Assembly: GCF_000801105.2 (NCBI RefSeq)
Contig: NC_079515.1
Span: 18,437,407-18,501,406 of the forward strand
Reading direction: 5' to 3'
Origin: Raphanus sativus
Lineage: Eukaryota; Streptophyta; Magnoliopsida; Brassicales; Brassicaceae
DNA: 64,000 nt
The position numbers and the translations under genes are program-made. Every line of letters starts with the position of its first letter. Positions within the stretch are counted from its first letter, which is position 1. The notes under the pieces were generated by a model. It saw nothing but the letters and a program-made list of their open reading frames with translations. It had not been told where the DNA came from and searched no databases. Shown in pieces: positions 26,701 to 38,269 of this stretch.

Positions 26701-26861
26701 AGAGCGATATGAAGCGGACCCGGATTGTTATCCGGCGTCGGAGGGACATGGACGGTGTAGTTCGCGAAATCGGAGCTGCTTCCGAAGTCGCTGCAGATAT
26801 CTCCGTTGGAAATGGACACGTGGCTGATTCTAGGATTCTTGCTAGAAGTCTCACCGATCAT
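23716..26861 (-). CDS. CSLD6: Cellulose synthase-like protein D6 (AT1G32180 orthologue)
   Basis: Three exons on the minus strand: 26861-26548, 26395-25567 and 25476-23716. All junctions are GT-AG and the frame is continuous, giving 967 residues (about 979 recalled for Arabidopsis CSLD6). It is a family-2 glycosyltransferase of the endomembrane system, implicated in beta-mannan or cellulose-like wall polysaccharides. All catalytic signatures are visible: DDGGS at about residue 229, the DCD motif in LNLDCDHY at about 454-456, the VTED aspartate at about 670 and QVLRW at about 710. Two N-terminal membrane segments (about 95-150) precede the catalytic domain, and about six follow QVLRW. The first 100 residues contain a single cysteine, so the RING-like zinc finger of longer CSLD proteins is absent. 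The CSLD-specific insertion (about residues 330-360) is present. Nothing disrupts the gene. Gene order next to XTH30 supports the call. Confidence 0.95.
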
Positions 26862-27637
26862 TGTTTAAGACTCCGGAATCTGAGTCAAAAGGTTTCTCAG
26901 ATTCAAGAAGAATCAATACTCTGTTTTTATTTTGTCAAGTAAGTATGTTTTATTAAAGATTATTGGGAATTAAATCCAAAAGAAACTGTTACCTTATTGG
27001 ATGAAATCAGAATCAGTGAGGAGATTTTTGCAAATGTTATTTCTTCTCTAATTTCTCATTAACCATAAACTCAAACGAAACTTTATTTTTCGTACGAACA
27101 AACGAAACTTATCAGAGAAAATATAATGGGGAACTTTAATTCGAAAGGTTTATTAATAGAGTGTTGTGTGTACATAAGGGTTTTTGCGATTGAGGTTTTC
27201 TACGATATCTTCTTGAATGGTCAAAAAATGGTGGGAGAGATTTATTTCCTTAATTGTATATATTGTTATCTTTAATTTTTGGAACTTAGTATTTAAGACA
27301 TTATTAAAACGCGTTGAACAGCTGTTAGCGCCTTGCAGACTTGCAGTAGAAAGAGAGAAAGAAAACAAAAAAAATGAAAGGAAGAGACTAGTCTAAATGG
27401 TGAATACAACTATACAAGTAACTATCGAGGATATAGTTCATGCCTTTTGCTAGTTTATCAAAAAAAAAAAAAAACTATCGAGGATATTTTCAGAATTTAC
27501 TTTTTAATATGACCTTGTCTACAACAAGGTGACTCAGACAAGGGAAATATTAGGACAAAACATGGAAATGGTCAAAGGTAACCGGGAAAATTTGTAAACA
27601 CGCAAATACTGAATTCAAATAACGAGTATTATTTTTT
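26862..27637. other. CSLD6 upstream region
   Basis: Holds the CSLD6 promoter and 5' leader. No other gene is recognised. A foldback element begins about 0.78 kb upstream of the start codon. Confidence 0.4.
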
Positions 27638-28747
27638 GGATTTTTAACACTAAAACCCATCAACTAAGTTTATTTTGGGTTAAAACTCTCAAACTAAGTA
27701 TTTAATGAAATAACCTCCAAACTAATTTTATTTAATAAATTAAATCATTTCAGGTCATAATTACTGGTACTACTGATAAATTTTTAGTTTATGAGTTTTT
27801 ATATTAAGTAAACATAGTTGGGGGATTTTATCATTAAAATAAAAAATTAAAAAGTCCAAAATATAATAACATTATCTAAAAATTAGTAACTTTGGTTTTC
27901 AAAATTAGAATTTTTTAATTTATATAGATATGTGAGTCTGATTTTTTTAAATCAACACTATATATGTATAAATTAAAAATGTAAAACCCGAAAATAGGAA
28001 AAAAAATTATCTAAAACTTTACCTGTAATAAAAATTATCTAAAAAATTAAAAATGTAAAAGACAAGAAAATATACCAAAAATATATTTTATCTAGTAACT
28101 TTAATTTTCAAAATTAGCATCTTTAAAATTTCTATAAATATATGAGTCTGATTTTTTTAAAATTCAACATTATATATGTATAACTTTAACTATACATTTT
28201 TTTATTGATACATATATAATGTTGATTAAAAAAAATCTGACTCATATATTTATAGAAATTTCTAGAAATGCTAATTTTGAAAATTAAAGTTACTAGATAA
28301 GATATAATTTTTTTATTATATTTACTTGTCTTTTACATTTTTTTAATTTTTATATAATTTTTAATACAGGTAAACTTTAGATATTTTTTTATATTTTTGG
28401 GTTTTTACATTTTAAATTTATACATATATAATGTTGATTTTTTTTTTTAAAAAGCAGACTTATATATCTATACAATTCTTTTAAAATGCTAATTTTGAAA
28501 ATTAAAGTTACTAGTTTTTAGTAATGTCATTATATTTTGGATTTTTTTTAATAGTAAAACTCCCCAACTATGTTTAATTATTGTAAAAAACCCTAAACTA
28601 AAGATTTACCAGTAGTACAGGTAATTATGATCTGAAATGGTTTAATTCATTAAATAAAGTTAGTTTAGGGGTTATTTCATTAAATACTTAGTTTGGGGGT
28701 TTTTATCCAAAACAAACTTAGTTGCGGGTTTTTTACATTAAAAATCC
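27638..28747. mobile_element. Mutator-type foldback element, ~550-bp inverted arms
   Basis: The 1110-bp element is almost entirely a head-to-head inverted repeat. The left arm, starting GGATTTTTAACACTAAAACC, is matched in reverse complement by the right arm, ending GTTTTTTACATTAAAAATCC, with the turn near 28195. Landmarks such as AACTAAGTTT, CAGGTCATAATTAC and AAAATTAGCAT pair across it. Identical 9-bp repeats TTATTTTTT flank it (27629-27637 and 28748-28756), which fits Mutator-like transposition. It is non-coding. Transcription would produce a long hairpin RNA. Confidence 0.88.
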
Positions 28748-28890
28748 TTATTTTTTATACCATATAGTATTAAAAGATACCTGAGAATTCAGTTTTCCAT
28801 ATATCGTGCTCAAAGATTATTATGACCGTTAACTACAAATGTATATTTAAAATTTTTAAATTTTTTAAAATATTAAGGATACTTATAATT

Positions 28891-29714
28891 TTTTTTTCTC
28901 TAAACTTTTTTTAAAACAAAGTCCGAAATTACAACAAACATAAATAAAAGGCCCAAATACAAACTTGCCACTTGCAGAACCAACCATAGTCCTAAAGACC
29001 ACAAAAGAAGCTCTTACCAACACGGAAAACTTAACATGTGTCGTAATCAAACCCTCCAGAGCTATCACGACGATTCTACAGAACAACGTCGACGGCATAG
29101 ACTAACCGCATACTCTCTGTTCCACCTGAACAGTATACCCAAAGCTCGAATCATTTAGCAGACACACTGAAAGATCTACGAGACCTACAAAGCTAACAAC
29201 CGTCTAAAATCGTTCGTAGTCATCCTAGATATTTTCAAGCTCCATACACAACCGAGTGGAGGAGAAAATCCTCGAAGACTTAGAACAAGAGGCAAGAAGA
29301 ACAACTGAAGCGCTCGGGATCGTAGATCTACCTAAGACAAAGCCGGCGATCGAGATGCTAGAGAAGCATCCCTTCCTAGAGACACAAAGCCGGCGATAGA
29401 GATGCTAGAGAAGCCATCCCCTCCCGGAGACAGAAAACCGGCATATCTGATGCTAAAAAGCCATCGCTACCCAGAGAAAGAGCCGAACGACCACCGAAGA
29501 AGCAGGCACGTCGCCGGAGACTTAAAATCACCGATCCAATTCACAAAAGAACTTAACAAAACACAAGAAGAAACTAAACAAGACTTAGCTCAAACTAAAG
29601 AGGAGGAGCAGATCCTCCCTCACGTAGTGGCGGTGAGAAGCACGGCCAACCACGGAGAGAGATCGGTGGCTATGGAGTTTTCTTCATTTTTATATCTTTA
29701 TTCTCTCTCTGTCT
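28891..29714 (-). mobile_element. Non-coding retroposon with poly(A), minus orientation
   Basis: An 824-bp GC-richer insertion with a T tract at its left end, that is a 3' A tract on the minus strand. It is flanked by identical 14-bp repeats GGATACTTATAATT (28877-28890 and 29715-29728). Inside, a phrase around CCGGCGAT-GAGATGCTAGAGAAGC is repeated near 29343 and 29391. No convincing coding frame exists. It resembles the retroposon in the F-box gene in build and may be Sadhu-like. Confidence 0.78.
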
Positions 29715-29857
29715 GGATACTTATAATTATTAATATATAATAAAAAAGAAATATTTATAAATTTTGAAAACAGATTTGAATACGAAAATTATTTATATAT
29801 AAGTGATTTTATAAAAAATGAAAGTTAACAACTAGTTAGAAAACATTTGAATTGAAT

Positions 29858-32800
29858 TGTGATAATGGTTTAATTTTAATTATGAGAACCAGAGGAACTT
29901 TAAGTCTGTTTCTCTGTGTTTTGATGGTTTTTTATCAAATAAGATGCCAACTCAGTTGGTTCGAAAGTTGTTTGGTTGAGCTTTTGTATAGTGTTATTAT
30001 CGATCTGTTTTATTTGGTGCTCTCCCGGCTAAAGATGACGTATTTAGTGAGTTTTATATGTTCTGGTTTGGTGCATATTGGGTGCCGGGTCGGGCTGTCT
30101 TGCAGTATTGGGAGTAGGAGTATAATTGATAAAAGCGGGCAAGGTGTGGTTCTGGGCGCCGTTTCATCACTTGGTCTCATTATACCAAGTCTTGAATTTG
30201 TTTCTTGCTATGGAAGGGAGAGGACAAAATATACGAGGCTACTTGGATTGTGGATACGGGTATATAAATGGGCATTGGAGGAACGGAGAGGATAAACAAA
30301 ATACAAGTGTTTTTTGGTTTATCGTAATTTATTTTATGGCCACTGAGGTAAGGCAGATGATTACTGGAGTTGTTATGGGTCTCTTTAAACCCACTAGTTT
30401 AGCTCACCAGAGCAAATTACATATTATTTTATGCGAGTGTTAAGTTGGAATTGCAGAGATATGGGAAGTAAATGGACAATTAGCTACTTAAGGGAAATAT
30501 GGCATAAGCATAAGCTAGATTTTTTGTTTTTGTCGAAAACAAAACAAGATTTTGACTTTGTTCAGGGATTTCAAGCTCATTTTGGATTTGACAATTTGGT
30601 TACGGTGGATCCAATTGGAACGAGTGGTGGATTAGCTCTTTATTTTAATAATGAGTATCAAGTCAAAATTTTATATTCTAGCAACCGTATGATTGATATA
30701 GAAGCGAAGGCACTAGGGAAACGAATCTTTATGACATTTGTCTATGGAGAACCAGTCCAAAAATTGAGGGAACAGGTTTGGGAACGGCTAACACGATATG
30801 GACTCGCTCGAACAGAACCTTGGTTCATTATTGGCGATTTAAATGAGATTACGGGTAATCATGAGAAAGAAGGGGGTACTATAAGAAGTCAAGCTTCTTT
30901 TGTTCCTTTTAATGACATGATCAGGAACACTGGTTTACTAGAATTTCCAGCTCGGGGAAACAAAATGTCTTGGCAAGGAAGAAGGAATAAGGTGATGGTA
31001 AAATGCCGGTTGGATCGTGCATTAGCAAACGAGGATTGGCACACACTGTTTCCTTGTTCATATACTGAGTATCTAGGATTAGTGGAGTCCGACCACAGGC
31101 CAATTGTGGCTTTCCTTGAGGACAAAGTGCAGAAACGAAAAGGACAATTTCGTTTTGACAAAAGATGGATCGGTCAGGATGGATTGAGGGAGACTATTGA
31201 GAGGGGATGAGATGACACTTCAAGGAATAATGTAGGAGGAAGTGCGAGCAATTTTGTGTCAAGAATCATAAGTTGTAGGCACGAGATTTCAACATGGCGC
31301 AAGAATAATCCTCCTTACGGGAAGGAAAAAATTGGCGAGCTTCAGAAGGCGCTTGATGAGGTACAGACGGATAATAATAGTACCCAAGAGGATATATTAA
31401 ATATATCTAAGAAGTTACAGGAGGTGTATAAGGATGAAGAAGAATATTGGCATCAAAAAAGTCGAAACACATGGAATACAGCGGGGGATTTAAACACAAA
31501 ATTCTATCATGGCCTAACAAAACAGCGTCGTGCTCGGAATAGGATCGTAGGACTTTATGATGAAAATGGTAATTGGGTGGTTAAGGATCAAGGTTTGGAA
31601 AAAGTTGCAGTAGATTATTTTGACGATTTATTTCACACAACATCTCCGACCGAGTTTGACGGTTTTCTGGAGGAGGTAACACCTTCTATTACCCCTCAAA
31701 TGAACCAGCGATTAATCAGATTAGCTACGGAGGAAGAGGTTCGTCAGGCACTCTTTATGATGCACCCGGAGAAGGCTCCGGGACCGGATGGAATGACAGC
31801 TTTATTTTTTCAGCATTCGTGGAATATAATCAAAAATAAATTATTGGATTTGGTAAATGATTTTATTACTTCTGGGGAACTGGATACAAGTTTAAACATG
31901 ACTAATATTTGTTTAATCCCGAAAACGGAGAGACCTACAAGGATGAAAGAAATGAGACCTATAAGTCTATGTAATGTAGGATACAAGATTATCTCCAAGT
32001 TATTATGTAAGAGGTTGAAGGCGTGCCTCCCATTGCTTATCTCAGAAACTCAGTCAACTTTCGTGCCCGGCAGACTGATATCAGATAATATTCTGATTGC
32101 TCAGGAAATGTTCCATGGATTGAGAACAAATAAGGCACGTCAGAACAAGTTTATGGCTATTAAGACGGATATGAGTAAAGCTTATGATAGGGTGAAATGG
32201 AGGTTTATCCAGGAGGTCCTTTTAAAGATGGGATTTGATCATCATTGGATCAAACTCATAATGGAATGCATAGCATCGGTACAATACAGCGTATTGCTGA
32301 ACGGTCAGCCAAGGGGAAATATCATTCCAGAGAGAGAACTTAGGCAAGGGGATCCGCTCTCACCGCACTTGTTTATCTTATGTACGGAAGCACTGATTGC
32401 AAATATTAATAAAGCTGAACGAGAGAAACAGCTGACAGAAATAAATGTGGCCAGGGCCTGTCCATCTATTTTCCACCTACTTTTTGATGATGACAGCCTT
32501 TTTTTCTGTAAGGCAAAAAAAGAGGAATGTCAGGCAATTATCAGGATTTTAAAGGAATATGAGGAGGTATCGGGACAGCAGATAAATTTTGATAAATCCT
32601 CAATTCAGTTTGGGCACAAAATTGGAGAATTGGAAAGACAGGAATTAAGGGATATACTTGGGATACAAAATCAAGGCGCGATGGGATTTTACTTAGGAAT
32701 ACCTGAAAATTTGAGTGGCTCAAAAGTTCAGGTATTCGGTTTTATTCATGAACGCCTCAATGATAGAGTAAATGGTTGGACCTTTAGATTTTTTTCTAAG

Positions 32801-34537
32801 GGAGGAAAGGAAGTTATCATCAAATCGGTAGTCACGGCATTACCAAACCATGTAATGGCTAGTTTCCGCATTCCAAAGACAGTTATTAAGAAAATTACGA
32901 GTGTAGTGGCAAAATTTTGGTGGAGTCCAGGAAGCTCAACTAGAGGTATGCATTGGCAATCTTGGGACAAAGTATGTTTACCTAAGGAAGAAGGAGTCTT
33001 GGGCTTTAAAGACTTTACGGATTTTAACACAGCCATGCTAGGAAAGCAATTTTGGAGATTAATAGAGAAGCCTCAAACTCTATTTTCTCGAGTTTTCAAG
33101 AGTCGATATTTTAAAAATGCATCACCTTTGGAACCGATTCGTTCGTACTTGGCGTCCTATGGATGGCGAAGTATTGTTTCTGCTAGATCTCTGGTAAGCA
33201 AAGGACTAATCAAAAGGGTGGGATCAGGATCAACCATATCAGTATGGAATGATCCCTGGCTCCCATCCACCCGCCCAAGACCAGCCAATAAAAACCACCA
33301 CAATCTTTATCCGGAACTGACGGTAGACTCACTCATCAATGAAAATTCGAGGACTTGGAATATTCAAACGATTCAGAGTTTGGTTGACCCTGAGGACGCT
33401 AAAATTATTCTAAGTATCCCGTTAAGCAGATCGATGCTAACGGATAGGGATGGCTGGCATTTCAATAACAATGGGAGGTATACAGTTAAATCTGGTTATC
33501 AGATTGAAAGGGTATATCCAGATAGAGAGCGGGCTTTACCAGAACTAGGACCCTCCATCATCCCGTTGAAGGCGCAGTGTTGGAAAATAAAATGTCCACC
33601 TAAAATGAGACATTTTCTATGGCAAATGCTTTCTGGATGTATAGCGGTGAAGGAGAATTTAAAAGCCAGAGGAATAAATGGAGATACTATCTGCACGAGA
33701 TGTGGAGACCAGGAAGAGTCTATCAATCATATTTTCTTTGAATGTCCACCAGCGGTTCAAGTTTGGGCGTTATCTAGGATTCCATCGAATCCGACAATCT
33801 TCCCCAGCAACTCATTATTTGCAAATATAGACCATTTGTTCTGGCGGGTAACACCAGTAATCGAAGATCATCATTTCGCATGGATATTGTGGTACATTTG
33901 GAAGGCAAGAAATTGTAAAGTCTTTAGCAATTTGGATATTGATCCACGGGATACTCTTCAACTAGCCGAAACGGAGTCCCGACTTTGGAAAGAAGCACAA
34001 GATACCCTTACCCAAGGAGTAGAAGTTTCAACGACATCAGCTATAAATCAGGTTCCACTAATTCCAGGCAGGTGGTGTTTCTCGGATGGATCATGGAAGG
34101 TCAATGAGAGTTTTTCAGGTCAAGGATGGTATAGTATTTTGGAAGGTTTTGATGGGTTAATGGGGGCTAGGAATACGAGAGCAAGTCTTTCTCCTCTGCA
34201 CTCAGAGATAGAGGCACTGATTTGGACAATGGAATGTATGAGGAACTTGAGGCAGTATAATGTTACTTTTGCAACGGATTGTTCGCAGGTGGTGAACATG
34301 GTTTCGGAACCAGACGAATGGCCAGCTTTTGCAAATTATTTGGAAGATATCAGAATTCTGAGCAGAAGTTTTACTTCTTCGGAGGTGGTCCATGTACCCA
34401 GGACAAAGAATACGAAGGCGGACTGTCTAGCACGTAGAGAAAGAAAGCAATCGTCTTACGTTGTCCATATGGATAGAGATCCTCCAGTTTGGTTAACAGA
34501 GTCAATATGAGTCTGTATTGTTGCTGACAAAAAAAAA
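29858..34537 (+). mobile_element. LINE (L1-type) non-LTR retrotransposon, 5'-truncated
   Basis: Bounded by 15-bp target duplications ACATTTGAATTGAAT (29843-29857 and 34538-34552) and ending in an A tract. Only about 570 bp precede the polymerase gene, too little for a full ORF1, so the copy is 5'-truncated. The polymerase gene spans 30431-34510. Its sequence is far better preserved than the second LINE at 36-38 kb. Confidence 0.88.
30431..34510 (+). pseudogene. LINE ORF2: endonuclease, reverse transcriptase, RNase H; one stop codon
   Basis: One reading frame of 1360 codons is broken only by TGA at 31208-31210 (codon 260). The frame is the same on both sides, so this is a single nonsense change. 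Order: APE-type endonuclease (residues about 1-235; VLSWNCRDMG, GDLNE, SDHRPI); reverse transcriptase (about 440-760; KAPGPDGM, TDMSKAYDRVKW, LRQGDPLSPHLF); zinc-binding RVT domain (about 1010-1110; CTRCGDQEESINHIFFEC); RNase H (about 1210-1330; FSDGSW, HSEIEALIWTM). The reverse transcriptase active site reads FDDD (about residues 685-688), whereas the family has FADD or YADD. This second change is also expected to impair activity. The product would copy LINE RNA at nicked target DNA. This copy is probably inactive. Confidence 0.9.
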
Positions 34538-34552
34538 ACATTTGAATTGAAT

Positions 34553-36150
34553 AATTTTGTTCTCGATTGGATGTGTAATCAGATTTTTATCCTCGTTTCA
34601 GGTTTAAATAAAATATCGTTTAAAATAATCTTGAATCACAATTTTTTTTCATAAACACAATATTTTATGCATTTTGGTGAAATACTAAAGGTATTAACCA
34701 GTGAAAAATGTTTATATAAAAGTTGGTTCAGAAAAGAAAGTTAAGTGTTCTTAAGTTTTGAAAGAACTCTGAAAAGATATGTTCTGTCCGGTAAAATTAA
34801 ACCAATTAAAAACAAACCGAATGAAAAGAGACAATGATCTGAATACAGTAATAGCAAACAAAACCAAAGTGGATGTTATTTTCTTAAAATGCAATATATA
34901 TATGGTTCTGTATATAAACTGATCAAACCGAAAGGAATTTTTTTTTAATAAAATATAATTCTATAGGTATATGTAATTATATAATAAATTGATCATATAT
35001 ATATACATATTTATTTCCAATATTTTAATAATTTGTTATTTTGTTTTAGTTTAAAATTTGTTTGATTTTTTCATCGAAATTGAGTAAAATAATATTTAGT
35101 TGATAAAAATTTATACTAAATTTTAATTATTCAATAATATTATTATTTTACTAAAATTTATTATTTTTATTTTATAAAATCATAATTATTAACTTATTAT
35201 TTCTACTAATTATTATTTTAAAAGTTAATTAAATCGAGAAAATTATATTCAAAAGGTAGAGTACTGAAAACATATTTTTTTGATAAGTCTGATTTCTAAT
35301 CATATAAACTAAAATTCACAAAATTTTATAAAAGATAATTAAAGTTATGGTTTTTTGGAATAAATAAACATAAAACCGCAAAATATATAAACCAAACCGA
35401 ACCAAACCAAAATAAATATGATTTTTATATGGTTGTTAATTCTCATAAACTGAAACTAGAACTTGATCAGTGCCTCCACGCGGATGTTTGATTTAATTTG
35501 TGGTCAACGTAAATTCATAAACCGTTGGTTTTATAAAAAGTCTCATCATGTATTTTTTTATGTTTTGTAGTTTACATATCGAGTAGAATATATTTTTTAT
35601 AATATTTGTATTTGATAATAATTTTTTTTGTACATAATATTATATTTAAAAAAATTTAACTTGATGCAATTTGACGTATTTGTATTATTCATATATTAAC
35701 ATGTTGTTGTTTATTGTTAATTTATCTTAAAATGAAACAACATACTAACATTTTAATGGTTTTTTGCATGAGTTTTCAATATTATTAATTTTATGATATT
35801 TTTTTCTTGAAAATTGAACTCTCAATTTTTTTATATTTGATTAAACTAAATAAAGTAATACTATATCTAAAAATTGTTTTATATAATATATAATATATAT
35901 TTCAGTTTGTGTTTTTATTTCAACACAAAGAAACAACAACCATTATAATTAATTAATTTAAACTGATTTTAAATGTAGTGGCATAATCTATAAATAAAAA
36001 ATTCAAAAATAAAGTATTTAATTTATTTTAAATGTAATGGGATAAATGTGCAAAAAGTATTTAATCTGTTATTCATGTTTTAAACACTTCTCATTTTTCA
36101 TGTTATCTATGTTTCCAAAAAGTATTTAATGGTTATGTCATCACACCAAA
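34553..36150. other. Very AT-rich intergenic stretch
   Basis: No gene, terminal repeats or RNA were recognised. A run of CCGAACCAAACC-like sequence occurs near 35395. Confidence 0.4.
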
Positions 36151-36159
36151 ACATTTTTC

Positions 36160-38265
36160 CCCCTTTCAAACCAATGAAGCTTCTACCTCCAACCTAATTC
36201 CCACATCCCAAAACCCTAATTTTCCTTCTCAACTCTTAATGCTTCCTCTCCACCTAATCCCATCCAGGAAGGTATTAACCATGTCAAGTTTCCTCGCCTT
36301 TTGCTAGTAAAAAAAGTTGAGAGCAAAAGAAGATAAAACTTTTAATCGCCTGGCTCCTGTTACAATCTCAGCTTCAGGCAGACCAAAAATTCTTATCCTA
36401 GACTCTATCTTCCAAAAAAAGAGTGAAGATCCATAAGGATTTCATAATCTGCTACTTCAATGGCTAATCTCCACATTTCAATCAAATACAAAACGTATTT
36501 AACCATATATGGGGCTAACAAAAAAGGCTTGAATTCCATAACAACCCTTTAAACTGTTCTATTTTAGTGGAATTCCAAGCGAGTACCTGAGGATTGGAGA
36601 AATGTATCTGGTATGCTGGGGATTCTATGTTCCATACGGCGCAATGGTCCTCTGAACACTCTGTGTCAACTCCTCGGTTGATGGCAATAAATATTTGGAC
36701 CCACCTCACCGGTGTTCCTCTGGACCTGCGGTACAAAGAAGGACTAAGTCTTGTTGCGGATTGTTGGTTCATCCAAAATAAACAGATGATTTCACTAAGA
36801 ACCTGGTTAGCCTTATTGTCTCGCATGTGAAAGTCGAGGTGGACCTCACCAAACCGCTTCCTGATGTTGTTGAATTTGAACGTCAGAGCGGTGAGGTTGT
36901 TGAAGTTCTTGTGCACTACCCGCGGGTCTCCTCCACATGCTCTCATTTCCACGAGATACGGCATATTATAAAAAATGCCTTCATTACACTCCCTCCTCCC
37001 TCCTGAAAACCCAGCTGGAACTAATGGATCCTCAGGAACCCTTGAAACCAAGCGCAATGTTAATGTTAAGAAGCAGATAAAATATCAGATGAAATCAGTG
37101 GCTGACAAAAACAAATCAACTGCTTCGGGTCTTCTACGGAACCTTCTATAGCACTTAATGAATAAATGGTTGACTCCTTCGCTAAGGAAGCATTAGAAGT
37201 TCAACAAACTGACTCGGTACCTATGCAGATTGTTATGCCAGAGAAAACCATCCCTCCTATTTTTATATCCTCTGTCTTTTCCTACACACCTGATCCTGTT
37301 GTGCGACCTTCTTTAAAATGTTCTCGATCCTCCCCAACCCTCTATCCTCCTCTACCCTCAAAACCTATCAATTCTCCCTCCTCAGATCTTTGTTTCTGCC
37401 CTTTTCCCATTCTCAAAATATCCCTTTTTCATCTCCTTTTTCTACTCAAAAGACCTTTCCTCCTGATAGAAACCTTCCCTCATCGTCTTCCCACTCTCAA
37501 ATCACCCTTTTTGTCCCAGCTTCGATCAAAACCCATGAAAATTCCACCATTTCTTCTTGCTTAACTTCTAACCATTTTGCCACTTTAGCTTCACATTTTT
37601 GTCTTCAGAACTGACTGATCACTCGGGGGGTTCTCCTCAAATCCCTCAATGAGTGCAATTTCTTTTTTTTGGAATATCCGAGGATTAAATGACCCTTGAA
37701 AACACCGGTCTTTTGCTACTTGGCTTAACATCCATAATCCGGTTTTTGGAGCCCTTTTAGAAACCCATATAAATGAACCTTTTGTTGAATCATCTAATGT
37801 TCAAAATCTGCCCAGATTGGAGTTTCTGCTCTAATCATACTGCTGACCCTGATGGGAGAATCAGTATCATCTGGCAAAATCCGGTTCTACTCAGTGTGAT
37901 CCATCAGACTTCTCAGAGCATGACCTGCATCCTCACTCTCCCAAACAAGCATCCATTGTATTACACTGAAATCTTTGCCTCAAACCTGAGTTCTGATCGC
38001 TCTGATCTTTGGGCTACTATGTTGTCTCTTCACTCAACGCTTGATCTAGATGACAAGGCATGGATTGTTGGGGGGGATTTTAATCAGATTATATTCCCAA
38101 TTGAGCATTTAACCATGAGGTCATGTCTCCCTGAAAGCCTTATGTACCACCTTCAAGATTGCTTTCTTCAACTTGGGGAATTTGATATGAGGTATATTGG
38201 TCCTTAGCATACTTGACAAACAACCAGCCTGACAACCCAATTGCAAAGAATGTTGATCTCAACCT
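36160..38265 (+). pseudogene. Second LINE, degraded and 3'-truncated
   Basis: Plus-strand frames recall a plant LINE ORF1 with a DUF4283-like segment: DSMFHTAQW, NIWTHLTGVPLDLR and KEGLSLVA at 36594-36830, then in other frames KVEVDLTKPLPDVVEFE. The start of ORF2 follows at 37649 (SFFFWNIRGLNDP, then a stop). Endonuclease sequence continues at 37773-38207 (DGRISIIW, WIVGGDFNQI), then YIGP-stop-HTWTNNQPDNP. Several stops and frameshifts are present. The reverse transcriptase is missing because the copy ends where a VANDAL-like remnant starts. The minus-strand frame at 36515-37057 is its shadow. Confidence 0.78.
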
Positions 38266-38269
38266 CAAC

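Noticed and set aside
36515..37057. 180-codon minus-strand frame
   Set aside because: The plus strand gives LINE ORF1 motifs; the minus frame has none.
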